A DNA stretch of 64,000 nucleotides from Sphingomonas kyeonggiensis. GTDB taxonomy: Bacteria > Pseudomonadota > Alphaproteobacteria > Sphingomonadales > Sphingomonadaceae. The notes under the pieces were generated by a model, which was not told where the DNA came from, did no database searches, and saw only the letters and a program-made list of their open reading frames with translations. Positions 49,496-59,122 of the stretch are shown here, one piece after another. Position numbers and translations under genes: made by a program. The stretch spans positions 558,001-622,000 of the forward strand of contig NZ_JAUSTJ010000002.1 of NCBI RefSeq assembly GCF_030812785.1, given 5' to 3'. Numbering within the stretch: position 1 is the stretch's first letter; each line of letters begins with the position of its first letter.

Positions 49496-50650
49496 TTGTT
49501 CGTCAGTCTCACAGCGGTGCATGCATGCGTCTTCGCGACGCTGGCCCTGCTCGTGGGCGCGATCCGCATCGGCATGCGCAAGGAATCTGCGCTGTCCTGG
49601 ATGGTCGCGGCTTTGCTCTGCGGCACCACGGAGATGCTCGTCCTCGCGCTGGCGCGGCACGGACGGGGCGAGTTGCTCGCCGCGATGCTGCTCGTGCCGC
49701 CGGCCTATCTCTGCTTCGGCCAGGCGCTGCGCATATCGACCGGCGGCAGGCAGAACTGGGGGCTGATCGGCACGAGCATCGGGCTGGTCCTCTGCGCGCT
49801 GGCGCTGATGGCGGCGGGCGCGCCCTTCGTGCTGATGACGATACCCTTCCAGCTGGGATGCGCGCTGGCACTGGCCGACGGGATCACGCATCTGGGGCGC
49901 CGGCCCGAGGGGATCATCGATCGCGCGCTGCTCGGCTGCCTCTGCCTGCTCGCGACACTCTTCCTGATCCGCATCCCGCTCTATCCGGCGCTGTTCGGCG
50001 TCGATGTCCATTATGCCGCGGTCATGCCGTCGGCGTTCGAGCGGAGCCTGCTGCTTGTCTCGGCGCTGCTGACGCCGCCCTCGATCTTCCTGCTGCTCGC
50101 CAAGATCATCATGGGCATCATCGCGCGCTACCGGCTGCGGGCCGAGCGCGATCACCTGACCGGGGTGCTCAACCGCCAGGCCTTCGAGCAGGCGGTGCGG
50201 GCCGAGCCGCTGCGCGGCGGTTCGGTGATCTTCTGCGACATCGACCGGTTCAAGCGGGTCAATGATCGCTATGGCCATCATGTCGGCGATGAAGTGATCC
50301 GGCTGTTCGCCGACATCCTTGCCGCCACTGGCTTTCGGGTGGGGCGGCTGGGTGGCGAGGAGTTCGCGATCTTCCTGCCGGGCAACAGCGCCAGCGATGC
50401 AGCAGGGCTGGCCGAGGTGCTGCGGATGCATTTCCACAACAGCACGCATGACGCGCTGACCTCCGATCACCGGCTGAGCGCCAGCTTCGGGGTGGCCGAT
50501 TATGCGCAGAACGAGGCGCCGGCGGAGGCGCTGATCCGCGCCGACGTCGCACTGTACCGGGCCAAGGGCGAGGGACGGAACCGGGTTGCCGTGTTCCACG
50601 CCTGGAGCCTGGTGCCGGTGGTTCAGGAACCGCCGCGCGCCGCGGCCTAG
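49496..50650 (+). CDS. membrane diguanylate cyclase (GGDEF)
   Basis: The 384-residue protein has about six N-terminal membrane segments (to about 210) and a GGDEF domain with DRFKRVNDRYGHHVGDE and the active GGEEF motif near residue 285. It should make c-di-GMP from GTP and so promote sessile behaviour. No RxxD inhibitory site lies before GGEEF, so product feedback may be absent. The start TTG 49496 is preceded by GGGGAAGTGGA. The end overlaps the convergent folB by four bases. Confidence 0.9.
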   Translation: MFVSLTAVHACVFATLALLVGAIRIGMRKESALSWMVAALLCGTTEMLVLALARHGRGELLAAMLLVPPAYLCFGQALRISTGGRQNWGLIGTSIGLVLCALALMAAGAPFVLMTIPFQLGCALALADGITHLGRRPEGIIDRALLGCLCLLATLFLIRIPLYPALFGVDVHYAAVMPSAFERSLLLVSALLTPPSIFLLLAKIIMGIIARYRLRAERDHLTGVLNRQAFEQAVRAEPLRGGSVIFCDIDRFKRVNDRYGHHVGDEVIRLFADILAATGFRVGRLGGEEFAIFLPGNSASDAAGLAEVLRMHFHNSTHDALTSDHRLSASFGVADYAQNEAPAEALIRADVALYRAKGEGRNRVAVFHAWSLVPVVQEPPRAAA

Positions 50651-50997
50651 CGGCTGCGGACGACCTCGCAGCCGATGCGGGCGTCCGGGTAGATGTCGAG
50701 CTTCATCGAGCGGACGGTGACGCGCTGGACGCGTTCGTCGGCCAGGGCAAGCGCCGCGACCTGCTCGCAAAGCGTCTCCTGCAGCTCGAAATGGCGCGAT
50801 TCGACCAGCTTGCGGATGCCGGTTCGCAGGAAGTCGTAATCGACCACCGCGTCGATCCGGTCCTCGGGCGCGCTGGCGTAGCGGCAGGTCATCGCGACGT
50901 GCAGCGTCACGCGCTGGGGCGCGGCGCGCTCCTCCGGGTGGATGCCCAGGCCCATCGCCACCTCGAGCCCGTCGAGCAGGATCGTATACTCAGCCAT
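50647..50997 (-). CDS. folB: dihydroneopterin aldolase
   Basis: The 116-residue protein has the FolB signatures ILLDGLEVAMGLGIHPEER, DRIDAVVDYDFLR and HFELQETLCEQVAAL. It cleaves dihydroneopterin in folate synthesis. It overlaps the SDR gene by 8 bases, and folE is two genes upstream, so the order folE-SDR-folB forms a pterin operon. The start is ATG 50997. Confidence 0.9.
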   Translation of the reverse strand: MAEYTILLDGLEVAMGLGIHPEERAAPQRVTLHVAMTCRYASAPEDRIDAVVDYDFLRTGIRKLVESRHFELQETLCEQVAALALADERVQRVTVRSMKLDIYPDARIGCEVVRSR

Positions 50998-51754
50998 GCG
51001 GGCGCTCCCGGCCTTCGAACATCACGTCGCCGTCGCGCTGCAGGAAGCGCTGACCGCAATCGACGAAGATGTTCTGCCCGGTGATGCTGGGGGTGACGAG
51101 CAGCATCTCGACCGTGGCGGCGATGTCGGCCAGCGCGACGGGGCGCTGGAGCAGGTTCTGCCGGGCGTGCTCGGCGAATTCCTCGGCGGTCTGGTCGAGG
51201 CTGGGGAGGGTGAGGCCGGGCGAGACGGCGTTGACCCGGATGCGCGGCGCGAGGCCGCGGGCGAGCAGCTCGGTGGCGGTGGCGAGCGCGGCCTTGCTCA
51301 GCGTGTAGGTGAGGAAGTCCGGATTGAGATTGGCGAGCTTCTGGTCGAGCAGATTGACCACGGCACCCTGGTCGAGGTCGTCCTGCGCGGCCAGGGCAGA
51401 GGCGAGGGCGACGGGGGCGCCGCAATTCACCCGCATGTGCCGGTCGAGCAGCGCGAAATCGGTGAGGGGCAGGGCGTCCCAAGCAAATTGCGAGGCATTG
51501 TTGACCAACCCCTCGATCGGGCCGCCGAGCCCCTCGCGCGCGGCCTCTAACAGGGCAGGAGCGGTCCCGGCCTCGGCCAGCTCGCCGGTCACCACGCAGG
51601 CGGTGCCGCCTTCCGCGGCGATCTGGGCGGCGAGGGCCTCTGCATCCTGGGGCGCGTGGTGGTGGTGGATCGCCACCTGGTGGCCGCGCAGCGCGAGGCG
51701 GCGGGCGATGCCCGCGCCGATCCGCCGCGCGCCGCCAGTCACGAGAACCCGCAT
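50990..51754 (-). CDS. FolM/PTR1-like pteridine reductase (SDR)
   Basis: The 254-residue short-chain dehydrogenase has LVTGGARRIGAGIARRLALR for NADPH, LVNNAS and the active site Y-x3-K in TYTLSKAAL within LLDQKLANLNPDFLTYTL, which is typical of PTR1/FolM dihydrofolate or dihydromonapterin reductases. Its place between folE and folB supports a pterin substrate. The start is ATG 51754, overlapping the folE stop by one base (TGATG). It could supply tetrahydrofolate reduction in place of, or beside, DHFR. Confidence 0.82.
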   Translation of the reverse strand: MRVLVTGGARRIGAGIARRLALRGHQVAIHHHHAPQDAEALAAQIAAEGGTACVVTGELAEAGTAPALLEAAREGLGGPIEGLVNNASQFAWDALPLTDFALLDRHMRVNCGAPVALASALAAQDDLDQGAVVNLLDQKLANLNPDFLTYTLSKAALATATELLARGLAPRIRVNAVSPGLTLPSLDQTAEEFAEHARQNLLQRPVALADIAATVEMLLVTPSITGQNIFVDCGQRFLQRDGDVMFEGRERPHG

Positions 51755-52374
51755 CAATAGCCCATCAGCTTGAGCACTTCCTGGCGGCTGCGCTCGTCGT
51801 CGCGGAACACGCCCATCATGCGGCTGGTGACCATGCCGACGCCGGGGGTACGCACGCCGCGCGCGGTCATGCAGCCATGCGTCGCCTCGATCACCACAGC
51901 GACGCCCTGGGGCTTCAGGCGCTCCCAGATGCAGTCGGCGACCTGGGCGGTGAGGCGCTCCTGGACCTGGAGCCGGCTGGCGAAGCCGTGGAGGACGCGG
52001 GCGAGCTTGGAGATACCGACGACGCGGTCCTTGGGCAGATAGGCGATCGAGGCCTTGCCGGTGATCGGCGCCATGTGGTGCTCGCAGTGCGACTGGAATG
52101 GGATGCCGTTCAGCAGGACGATGTCGTCATAGCCACCGACTTCCTCGAACACCCGGCTGAGATGGTGCGCGGGATCCTCGTCATAGCCCTGGCAATATTC
52201 CTTCCAGGCGCGGGCGACGCGCTCGGGCGTGTCGAGCAGGCCTTCGCGGCCGGGATCGTCGCCAGCCCAGCGGATCAGGGTGCGGATCGCGTCCGAAACC
52301 TCGGCGGGGACCGGAATCTTGGGCGACGGCGCAACGATGTCACCATCTTCGGGGCCGTCCTGATCATGCACCAT
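51754..52374 (-). CDS. folE: GTP cyclohydrolase I
   Basis: The 206-residue enzyme makes dihydroneopterin triphosphate from GTP. Hallmarks are the zinc-site Cys and His residues in SHCEHHMAPITGKASIAYLP, KLARVLHGFASRLQVQERLT and the C-terminal zinc Cys in GCMTARGV. The first 25 residues are acidic and variable. It starts a three-gene pterin operon (folE-SDR-folB). Confidence 0.96.
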   Translation of the reverse strand: MVHDQDGPEDGDIVAPSPKIPVPAEVSDAIRTLIRWAGDDPGREGLLDTPERVARAWKEYCQGYDEDPAHHLSRVFEEVGGYDDIVLLNGIPFQSHCEHHMAPITGKASIAYLPKDRVVGISKLARVLHGFASRLQVQERLTAQVADCIWERLKPQGVAVVIEATHGCMTARGVRTPGVGMVTSRMMGVFRDDERSRQEVLKLMGY

Positions 52375-52597
52375 TTTCGTCTCTTCCTAACCGCTTCCGG
52401 GCTTTACGCTACGGCAACTGCGTTTCTTGCAGAAACCGGGTGTGGCCCAACTGTATCTCCCCGGGAAAAATGGCCGGAAACCGCAGAGTTCCGGCGCTTA
52501 TCCCCGTTGACGGGCTGAAAAATGCAGCGTTAGTTTCGCTGGCGATAAAAGCAACGCCGTGACCGGTAACAACCGGCGCCGGCACCCAGAGGAGGGG

Positions 52598-55285
52598 ATG
52601 CACCAGATGAAGAAGCTCGACCTGCTCGCGGCAACCGCGATCACGCTGTTCCTCGCGACGCCAGCCTTTGCCCAGCAGACTACGCCGACGCCGGCACCCG
52701 CGGACGACGGCCAGGAATATCAGTCCTCGAACGAGATCATCGTGACGGCGACCCGCCGTAACGAGACCGTGCAGGACGTGCCGATCGCGATCACCGCCAT
52801 CGGCGCGCAGGAGCTGCAGAATGCCGGCGTGGACAATGTCCGCGACCTCGAGCAGCTCGCCCCCTCGATCCAGAGCTCGACCGGCCAGTCCTCGGCGACC
52901 GGCACCACCATCTATCTGCGCGGCATCACCACCGGCGGCGACAATCCCGGCTTCGAGCCGGCGGTCGGCGTGTTCATCGACGGCGTGTTCCGCGCCCGCG
53001 CCGGCGTCGCCATCTCCGAGCTTCCCGAGCTGGAGCGCGTCGAAGTGCTGCGCGGCCCGCAGGGCACGCTGTTCGGCCGCAACACCTCGGCCGGCGCGCT
53101 GAGCATCTACACCGCGCTGCCGCAGTTCGAGACGCATGGCTATGTCGAGGGCAGCTACGGCAACTACAATGCCTATGGCGTCAAGGGCGCCATCACCGGG
53201 CCGGTCAGCGAGTCGATCGCGCTGCGCCTCGACGGCAGCTACCGGAAGCGCGACGGCTATATCAAGGATGCCAACAGCAGCCGTCGCTTCAACGATGTCG
53301 ACCGCTGGGCGCTGCGCGGCCAGGCACTGCTCGACAAGGGCGACATCACCTTCCGCCTGATCGGCGACTATTACCAGACCGACGAAGTCTGCTGTGCCAC
53401 CGTGTCGGTGGTGCGCGGCCCGCTCGCGCCGGTGATCCAGAGCATCGCCGCCTCGCAGGGCCGCACCGGCATCTACACCGGTCCGGGCAGCGATCGCATC
53501 CAGGCCGCCTCGCCCAACCGCAACTATGGCGAGAAGGTGAAGGACTGGGGCTTCTCGGGCGAGCTCAACTGGGATCTGGGCGACGTCAAGCTGACCTCGA
53601 TCACCGCCTATCGCGACTGGCGCGCGCTGCGCAGCCAGGACATCGACTTCTCGGGCATCGATCGCGCCTATCGTGACGGCTATCGCACCGAGCTGAAGGA
53701 CTTCACCCAGGAAATCCGCCTCCAGGGCTCGGCGCTCAACGGCAAGCTCGACTGGCTGATCGGCGGCTTCTACCTGAACGAGAAGAACGACCTGACCGAC
53801 ACGGTGCGCTTCGGTGCTGATGCCAACCGCTATGTCGACACGATCTTCGCCGGCCAGCTCGGCGCCGCCTTCGGCACGCCGCTGCAGTTCTACGGCTCGC
53901 TCGGGCCGACGGTACCGACGCTCGGCGCCGCGCTGCTCAACCCGGCGGTGCCGAACAGCCTGCCGGCGCTGCAGGCAGTCTATGGCCAGCTCGCGCCGCT
54001 GGTCGGCTGCTTCCGCGCCCAGGCGGGCACGGCGCCGGCCGGCCTCTGCGTGATCCCGGGCTATCCATCGACGCCGATCCCGGGTCTCGCGGCGCTGGCG
54101 GCCAATCCGCTGCCGGGTGCGACCGCGGGCCAGGGCAACAACAATGACGTGTTCGGCGTGAAGACCGACGCGATCGCGCTGTTCACCCACAACATCGTCA
54201 ACGTCACCGACAATCTGTCGCTGACCCTCGGCGCGCGCTGGAACCACGAGCGCAAGACGATGAACGCGTCGATCAACAGCAACACCGGCAGCTGCACCTT
54301 CTTCAACCAGGTGCGTACCGGCAACGCCGCGGCGGTGGCCTATGCCAATGTCCTCAAGCAGGTGCCGGGGTTGTTCAACAACCTGTTCCTGCTGAGCTGC
54401 AACCCGGCGGTGAACAGCGAGTTCAACGGCAACTATACCGACAGCTTCACCGACGACGAGATCACCGGCACCGTCAAGCTGGCGTACAAGTTCTCGCCGA
54501 AGTTGATGGTCTATGGCAGCTACGATCACGGCTACAAGTCGGGCGGCTATAATCTCGACCAGGCGACCTTCGACTCGGTGCTGCTCGGCGGCAACGGCGC
54601 CCAGGGCCGCGACCTGCGCTTCGGGGCGGAGACCAACGACGCCTTCGAAGTCGGCTTCAAGGCCAGCCCGACCCGGGCGTTCACGCTGAACGTCGCGGCG
54701 TTCTACATGAACTTCTACGGCCTGCAGTCGCTCGTCTTCTCGGGCAACAACTTCGTCGTCCAGAATGTCGACAAGAGCGTGTCGAAGGGTGTCGAGGTCG
54801 AATCCTCGATCCGGCCGGCGAACAACCTGACCATCCAGCTCGCCTACAGCTATATCGACGCGCAATACGCCAAGTCGAACAACTTCACCGGCACGCCGCT
54901 GCAGGGCCAGGAAGGCAAGCAGTTCCAGAACCAGCCCAAGCACACGGTGACGGGCGCGGTGACCTGGGAGCCGCGCGTGTCGAGCAACCTGAAGGGCTTG
55001 GTGCACCTCGACTTCCGCTACAACAGCGAAGTCAACATCCCGTCGAGCAACCCCAACCCGGTGACCGGCCGCACCGCGATCCGCAACGAGGGCTATGGTC
55101 TGCTCAACGGCGCGATCGGCCTGCAGACCAACGACGGCAAGATCCGGGGCGAGTTCTTCGTCGAGAACATCACCAACACCTTCTACTATATCTCGGGCTT
55201 CGCGGTGCCCGAGCAGACCGGCAACTATAACGGCTATCCGGGTTATCCGCGCTTCTACGGCGCGCGGCTGCGCTTCGGCTTCTGA
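52598..55285 (+). CDS. TonB-dependent receptor
   Basis: The 895-residue outer-membrane receptor has a signal peptide (LLAATAITLFLATPAFAQQ), a TonB box-like NEIIVTATRR, plug domain with DVPIAITAIGAQEL, LRGITTGG and GVFIDGVFR, RVEVLRGPQGTLFGRNTSAGAL, and a barrel that ends in GARLRFGF with a terminal Phe. This is the large sphingomonad group that often takes up complex carbohydrates or aromatic compounds. The start is ATG 52598 behind GAGGAGGGG. Ligand is unknown. A terminator follows. Confidence 0.94.
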   Translation: MHQMKKLDLLAATAITLFLATPAFAQQTTPTPAPADDGQEYQSSNEIIVTATRRNETVQDVPIAITAIGAQELQNAGVDNVRDLEQLAPSIQSSTGQSSATGTTIYLRGITTGGDNPGFEPAVGVFIDGVFRARAGVAISELPELERVEVLRGPQGTLFGRNTSAGALSIYTALPQFETHGYVEGSYGNYNAYGVKGAITGPVSESIALRLDGSYRKRDGYIKDANSSRRFNDVDRWALRGQALLDKGDITFRLIGDYYQTDEVCCATVSVVRGPLAPVIQSIAASQGRTGIYTGPGSDRIQAASPNRNYGEKVKDWGFSGELNWDLGDVKLTSITAYRDWRALRSQDIDFSGIDRAYRDGYRTELKDFTQEIRLQGSALNGKLDWLIGGFYLNEKNDLTDTVRFGADANRYVDTIFAGQLGAAFGTPLQFYGSLGPTVPTLGAALLNPAVPNSLPALQAVYGQLAPLVGCFRAQAGTAPAGLCVIPGYPSTPIPGLAALAANPLPGATAGQGNNNDVFGVKTDAIALFTHNIVNVTDNLSLTLGARWNHERKTMNASINSNTGSCTFFNQVRTGNAAAVAYANVLKQVPGLFNNLFLLSCNPAVNSEFNGNYTDSFTDDEITGTVKLAYKFSPKLMVYGSYDHGYKSGGYNLDQATFDSVLLGGNGAQGRDLRFGAETNDAFEVGFKASPTRAFTLNVAAFYMNFYGLQSLVFSGNNFVVQNVDKSVSKGVEVESSIRPANNLTIQLAYSYIDAQYAKSNNFTGTPLQGQEGKQFQNQPKHTVTGAVTWEPRVSSNLKGLVHLDFRYNSEVNIPSSNPNPVTGRTAIRNEGYGLLNGAIGLQTNDGKIRGEFFVENITNTFYYISGFAVPEQTGNYNGYPGYPRFYGARLRFGF

Positions 55286-55308
55286 TACCGGCCTTCGGGC
55301 AGGGAAGG

Positions 55309-55338
55309 GGCGCCTCCGGGAAACCGGGGCGCCTTTTT
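55309..55338 (+). terminator. intrinsic terminator after the TonB receptor
   Basis: GGCGCC-T-CCGG, loop GAAA, CCGG-GGCGCC are followed by TTTTTCTT. It lies 24 bases downstream of the receptor stop. Confidence 0.9.
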
Positions 55339-55365
55339 CTTGGGAGGCGACGCGTCATTACTCCC

Positions 55366-55510
55366 TTTTCCCCGGCGAAGGCCGGGGCCCAGACTTGGAA
55401 TCTGCAATCAAGATAGGCGGCTTCGGAGAATGGGAGCGTCGGACATCCAAGAGTTCGATATGCGCTTTCCAGACTTCAAGTCTGGGGCCCGGCCTTCGCC
55501 GGGGAAAGAA
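55366..55510. repeat. palindromic repeat pair (REP-like, family A), left of GIY-YIG
   Basis: A forward unit TTTTCCCCGGCGAAGGCCGG at 55366 and an inverted unit GGCCTTCGCCGGGGAAAGAA ending at 55510 enclose about 75 bases without a gene. The second unit ends 10 bases before the stop of the nuclease gene at 55520. CCAGACTT/AAGTCTGG parts also pair. Confidence 0.85.
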
Positions 55511-55519
55511 GAGAAGACT

Positions 55520-55816
55520 TCAGGGCCTGGCGATATGGTCGTAGAGATCGTCCCAGTTCGGGTTCATCATCTCAATCTCACGCACCTTCCAGACGCGCTT
55601 CCATTCCTTCATCTGCTTTTCGCGCAGCCTTGCCGCCTCGAGGCTCTCGAACGGCTGGTACCAGACGAGCAACTTGCAGCTATATTTCTTGGTGAAGCCT
55701 TCGATCACGCTGTTGCGGTGTTCCCATGCGCGTTTGGCCAAGTCGCTGGTGGCGCCGACATAGAGCGTGCCATTCCGGCCGCTTGCCATGATGTAGACAT
55801 AGCCCTGCAGCTCCAT
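55520..55816 (-). CDS. GIY-YIG nuclease family protein
   Basis: The 98-residue protein is a single GIY-YIG domain: GYVYIMAS, GTLYVGATSDLAKRAWEHR with the catalytic Arg and Tyr residues, and the Glu in SLEAARLREKQMKEWKR. Such small proteins (UPF0213/YhbQ-like) cut DNA or are of unknown role. The gene lies exactly between family A palindromic units (55474-55510 and 55823-55861) that also occur without a nuclease elsewhere in the window. This suggests the gene travels with or acts on the repeat. Confidence 0.9.
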   Translation of the reverse strand: MELQGYVYIMASGRNGTLYVGATSDLAKRAWEHRNSVIEGFTKKYSCKLLVWYQPFESLEAARLREKQMKEWKRVWKVREIEMMNPNWDDLYDHIARP

Positions 55817-55822
55817 TCTCAG

Positions 55823-55861
55823 ACTCCAAGTCTGGGCCCCGGCCTCCGCCGGGGAAAGAAG
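55823..55861. repeat. palindromic repeat unit (REP-like, family A), right of GIY-YIG
   Basis: ACTCCAAGTCTGGGCCCCGG followed by CCTCCGCCGGGGAAAGAAGG is a single unit in the same orientation as the unit at 55474-55510. It begins 6 bases beyond the nuclease start. Confidence 0.85.
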
Positions 55862-55875
55862 GCGTTTCGGCTAGC

Positions 55876-56478
55876 TCACCCCCCGAACAACCTGTCGATC
55901 GGACTCTTCGGCAGGAACCACAGCACCGCCACCAGCGCGGCGCAGGCCAGGCCGGCCCAGGGGGAGGCGAAGGTGAGGGCGATGCCGCTGGCATAGATCG
56001 CCGAGCAGACCAAGCCCTTGCGCAGCATGCGCTGGTGATATTCCTCCGCCGCCTCGCCCTGCCGGCCGGTGCGGCGGACCACCGTCTGCAGCCAGACATA
56101 GGCGAAGCTGGGCAGCATCATCACGCCCATATAGACCAGCGTCGCGTCGTGGCTGAAATGCTGTTCGCCGAGATAGGCAGTGGCGAAGGGCACCAGCGAC
56201 AGGGTGAACAGCAGCAGGATGTTCGACCAGACAAGCGCATTGGTGACGCGGGTCGCGAGGCCGATCAGGCGGTGATGATTGACCCAGTAGATCGCGACAT
56301 AGGCGTAACTGAGCACATAGGCAGTGAAGACCGGCCACAGCGCCCAGATATGCTGGAGGCCATGTTCTTCCGGCGCCTTCATCTCGAGCACCATGATCGT
56401 GATGATGATCGCGATCACGCCGTCGGAAAAGGCTTCCACCCGGGTGACGCCGCCACGGCCCTCGTCGGTCTCACTCAT
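55876..56478 (-). CDS. TMEM175-like potassium channel (DUF1211)
   Basis: The 200-residue membrane protein has six hydrophobic segments and the family start RVEAFSDGVIAIIITIMVLE, whose FSDG motif marks TMEM175/DUF1211. Bacterial homologues form K+-selective channels lacking the classical selectivity filter. Start is ATG 56478. It lies between the GIY-YIG nuclease and the YceI gene, all on the minus strand. Confidence 0.9.
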   Translation of the reverse strand: MSETDEGRGGVTRVEAFSDGVIAIIITIMVLEMKAPEEHGLQHIWALWPVFTAYVLSYAYVAIYWVNHHRLIGLATRVTNALVWSNILLLFTLSLVPFATAYLGEQHFSHDATLVYMGVMMLPSFAYVWLQTVVRRTGRQGEAAEEYHQRMLRKGLVCSAIYASGIALTFASPWAGLACAALVAVLWFLPKSPIDRLFGG

Positions 56479-56547
56479 TCCAATATCCCTCGCATGCGCT
56501 TCCCGCCTTCTTGTCGGGATCGCATGCGAGGGGAAGCCCCGTTCGGG

Positions 56548-57162
56548 TTATTGGGCGGTGAAGGCCGCGTTGATCTGCAGGGCGACTTCGTCCGAGACGA
56601 AGGGGACGTACTTGTCCATGCCGAAGTCGCTGCGCTTGATCGTGGCGGTGGCCGAGAAGCCGAAGTTGAGCTTCTTGCTCATCGGGTTCTCGCCCGCGCC
56701 GACGAACCTGGTGTCGAGCACCACCGGGCGGGTGACGCCGTGCAGGGTGAGGTTGCCGGTAATCTTCGCGGTCGTGCCCTTCACGGCAACGCTGGTGGAG
56801 ACGAAGCGGATGTCCGGATACTTGGCGTTGTCGAAGAAGTCGCCGGTGCCGAGATGCTCATCGAGCGCCTTGACGGTGGTGACGATGCCCGAGGCCGGGA
56901 TGGTCACGTCGAGCCGGGCGTCGGCGGGCTTCTTGGGGTCGATGGCGAGCGTGCCGGTGGCGCCGCCGGCCTGGCCGGTGAACTTGCTGAAGCCGAAATG
57001 GTCGACCGTGTAGCTGACCTGGGTGTGGCCACCGTCAACGGCATAGGTGCCGGCCGCGATACGGGCCGGATCGGCCTGGCCGGGAAGCTGGGCGGCCTGC
57101 TGGGCGGCGAAGGCGGCGAGCGGGGTGGCGGCAAGCAAAGCAACTGCGAACAGAACGCGCAT
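56548..57162 (-). CDS. YceI family periplasmic protein
   Basis: The 204-residue protein has a signal peptide (VLFAVALLAATPLAAFAAQ) and the YceI lipocalin-like domain: YAVDGGHTQVSYTVDHFGFSK, DARLDVTIPASGIVTT, HLGTGDFFDNAKYPDIRF and RSDFGMDKYVPFVSDEV. YceI proteins bind isoprenoid quinones or similar lipids. Start ATG 57162 has GAGGAG ahead; a longer frame would add a non-signal stretch. Confidence 0.93.
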   Translation of the reverse strand: MRVLFAVALLAATPLAAFAAQQAAQLPGQADPARIAAGTYAVDGGHTQVSYTVDHFGFSKFTGQAGGATGTLAIDPKKPADARLDVTIPASGIVTTVKALDEHLGTGDFFDNAKYPDIRFVSTSVAVKGTTAKITGNLTLHGVTRPVVLDTRFVGAGENPMSKKLNFGFSATATIKRSDFGMDKYVPFVSDEVALQINAAFTAQ

Positions 57163-57505
57163 GGGAACTCCTCTGTGGGGAAGGAGCGCGTCTTGTGGGG
57201 ATGCAGGGTTCGCCGGAAAATCCCGAAGACGGCAACGCATGGTTTCCGAAACCAGGCGCGAGCCGCGGAGACAGGGTGAACGGGAAGCTAAAGGCGGGTT
57301 CGGGGGAGTTCCGCGCTGGTGCCGACGATGTGCGGGTGAGACGCTCTCCTGACGCTATCGGGAGTCGCGTCATGGGATATTTCTTCCACCTGCCCCAGCC
57401 TCGCCAGGAGGCCTCGCACGCCCCGGCAGTGGCGCTTGCCGTACAGGTGGCGGCTGCCGGGAAAAGGGCCGGGGCCGGCGCGCACCGCCGGCCCCGGCAA
57501 AGCGA
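57163..57505. other. 343-base intergenic region
   Basis: This gap lies between ilvC and yceI, which are on the same strand. A rightward frame at 57195-57509 is judged a chance frame. The region holds the ilvC terminator at 57461-57498 and presumably the yceI promoter; nothing else is recognised. Confidence 0.6.
57461..57498 (-). terminator. intrinsic terminator after ilvC
   Basis: On the minus strand GCCGGGGCCGGCG (13 bases), loop GTGCG and CGCCGGCCCCGGC are followed by CCTTTTCCC. It begins 8 bases past the ilvC stop. Confidence 0.85.
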
Positions 57506-58540
<1,035 letters not shown>

Positions 58541-58569
58541 TTATGTTGAGCGTGCGCCTGGCGCACGAG

Positions 58570-58592
58570 ACCCCGGCTTTCGCCGGGGTGAC
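58570..58592. repeat. single palindromic unit between ilvH and ilvC
   Basis: ACCCCGGCTTTCGCCGGGGT is a hairpin-forming unit resembling one arm of the REP-like pairs. It lies within the ilv operon and could modulate mRNA stability between the genes. Confidence 0.7.
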
Positions 58593-58602
58593 GGTTATGA
58601 TT

Positions 58603-59118
58603 TCAGGCCGCCTCGGCCCCTCTCGCAATCGCGACGATGCCGGTGCGGGCGACCTCGACCAGGCCGAGATCGCGCATCAGCTCGACGAACTTGTCCAGCT
58701 TCTCCACGCCGCCGGTGACTTCGAAGACGAAGCTCGAGGTGGTCGCGTCAACGACGCGGGCGCGGTAGACTTCGGCGAGGCGCAGCGCCTCGATCCGGTG
58801 CTCGCCGGTGCCCGACACCTTCACCAGCGCGAGCTCGCGCTCGACATGCGGGCCGAAGGCGGTGAGGTCGGTGACCTTGTGCACCGGCACCAGCCGCTCG
58901 AGCTGGGCGATGATCTGCTCCATCACCGGCGCCGAGGCGTGGGTGACGATGGTGATCCGGCTGATCAGGTCGTCGTCGCTGATCTCGGACACGGTGAGCG
59001 ACGAGATGTTGTAGCCGCGCGCGGTGAACAGGCCGGCGATCCGGGCGAGGATGCCCGGCTCGTTGTCGACGATGACGGCGAGCGTGTGCCGCTCGACTGC
59101 TTCTTCCTTGATATGCAT
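58603..59118 (-). CDS. ilvH: acetolactate synthase small subunit
   Basis: The 171-residue regulatory subunit opens with an ACT domain (HTLAVIVDNEPGILARIAGL, then NISSLTV) and has the second half VSRITIV-like SRITIVTHASAPVMEQII and the C-terminal FVFEVTGG. It binds valine and stimulates the catalytic subunit. It starts 4 bases after ilvB and precedes ilvC. Length is normal. Confidence 0.96.
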   Translation of the reverse strand: MHIKEEAVERHTLAVIVDNEPGILARIAGLFTARGYNISSLTVSEISDDDLISRITIVTHASAPVMEQIIAQLERLVPVHKVTDLTAFGPHVERELALVKVSGTGEHRIEALRLAEVYRARVVDATTSSFVFEVTGGVEKLDKFVELMRDLGLVEVARTGIVAIARGAEAA

Positions 59119-59122
59119 GGGT

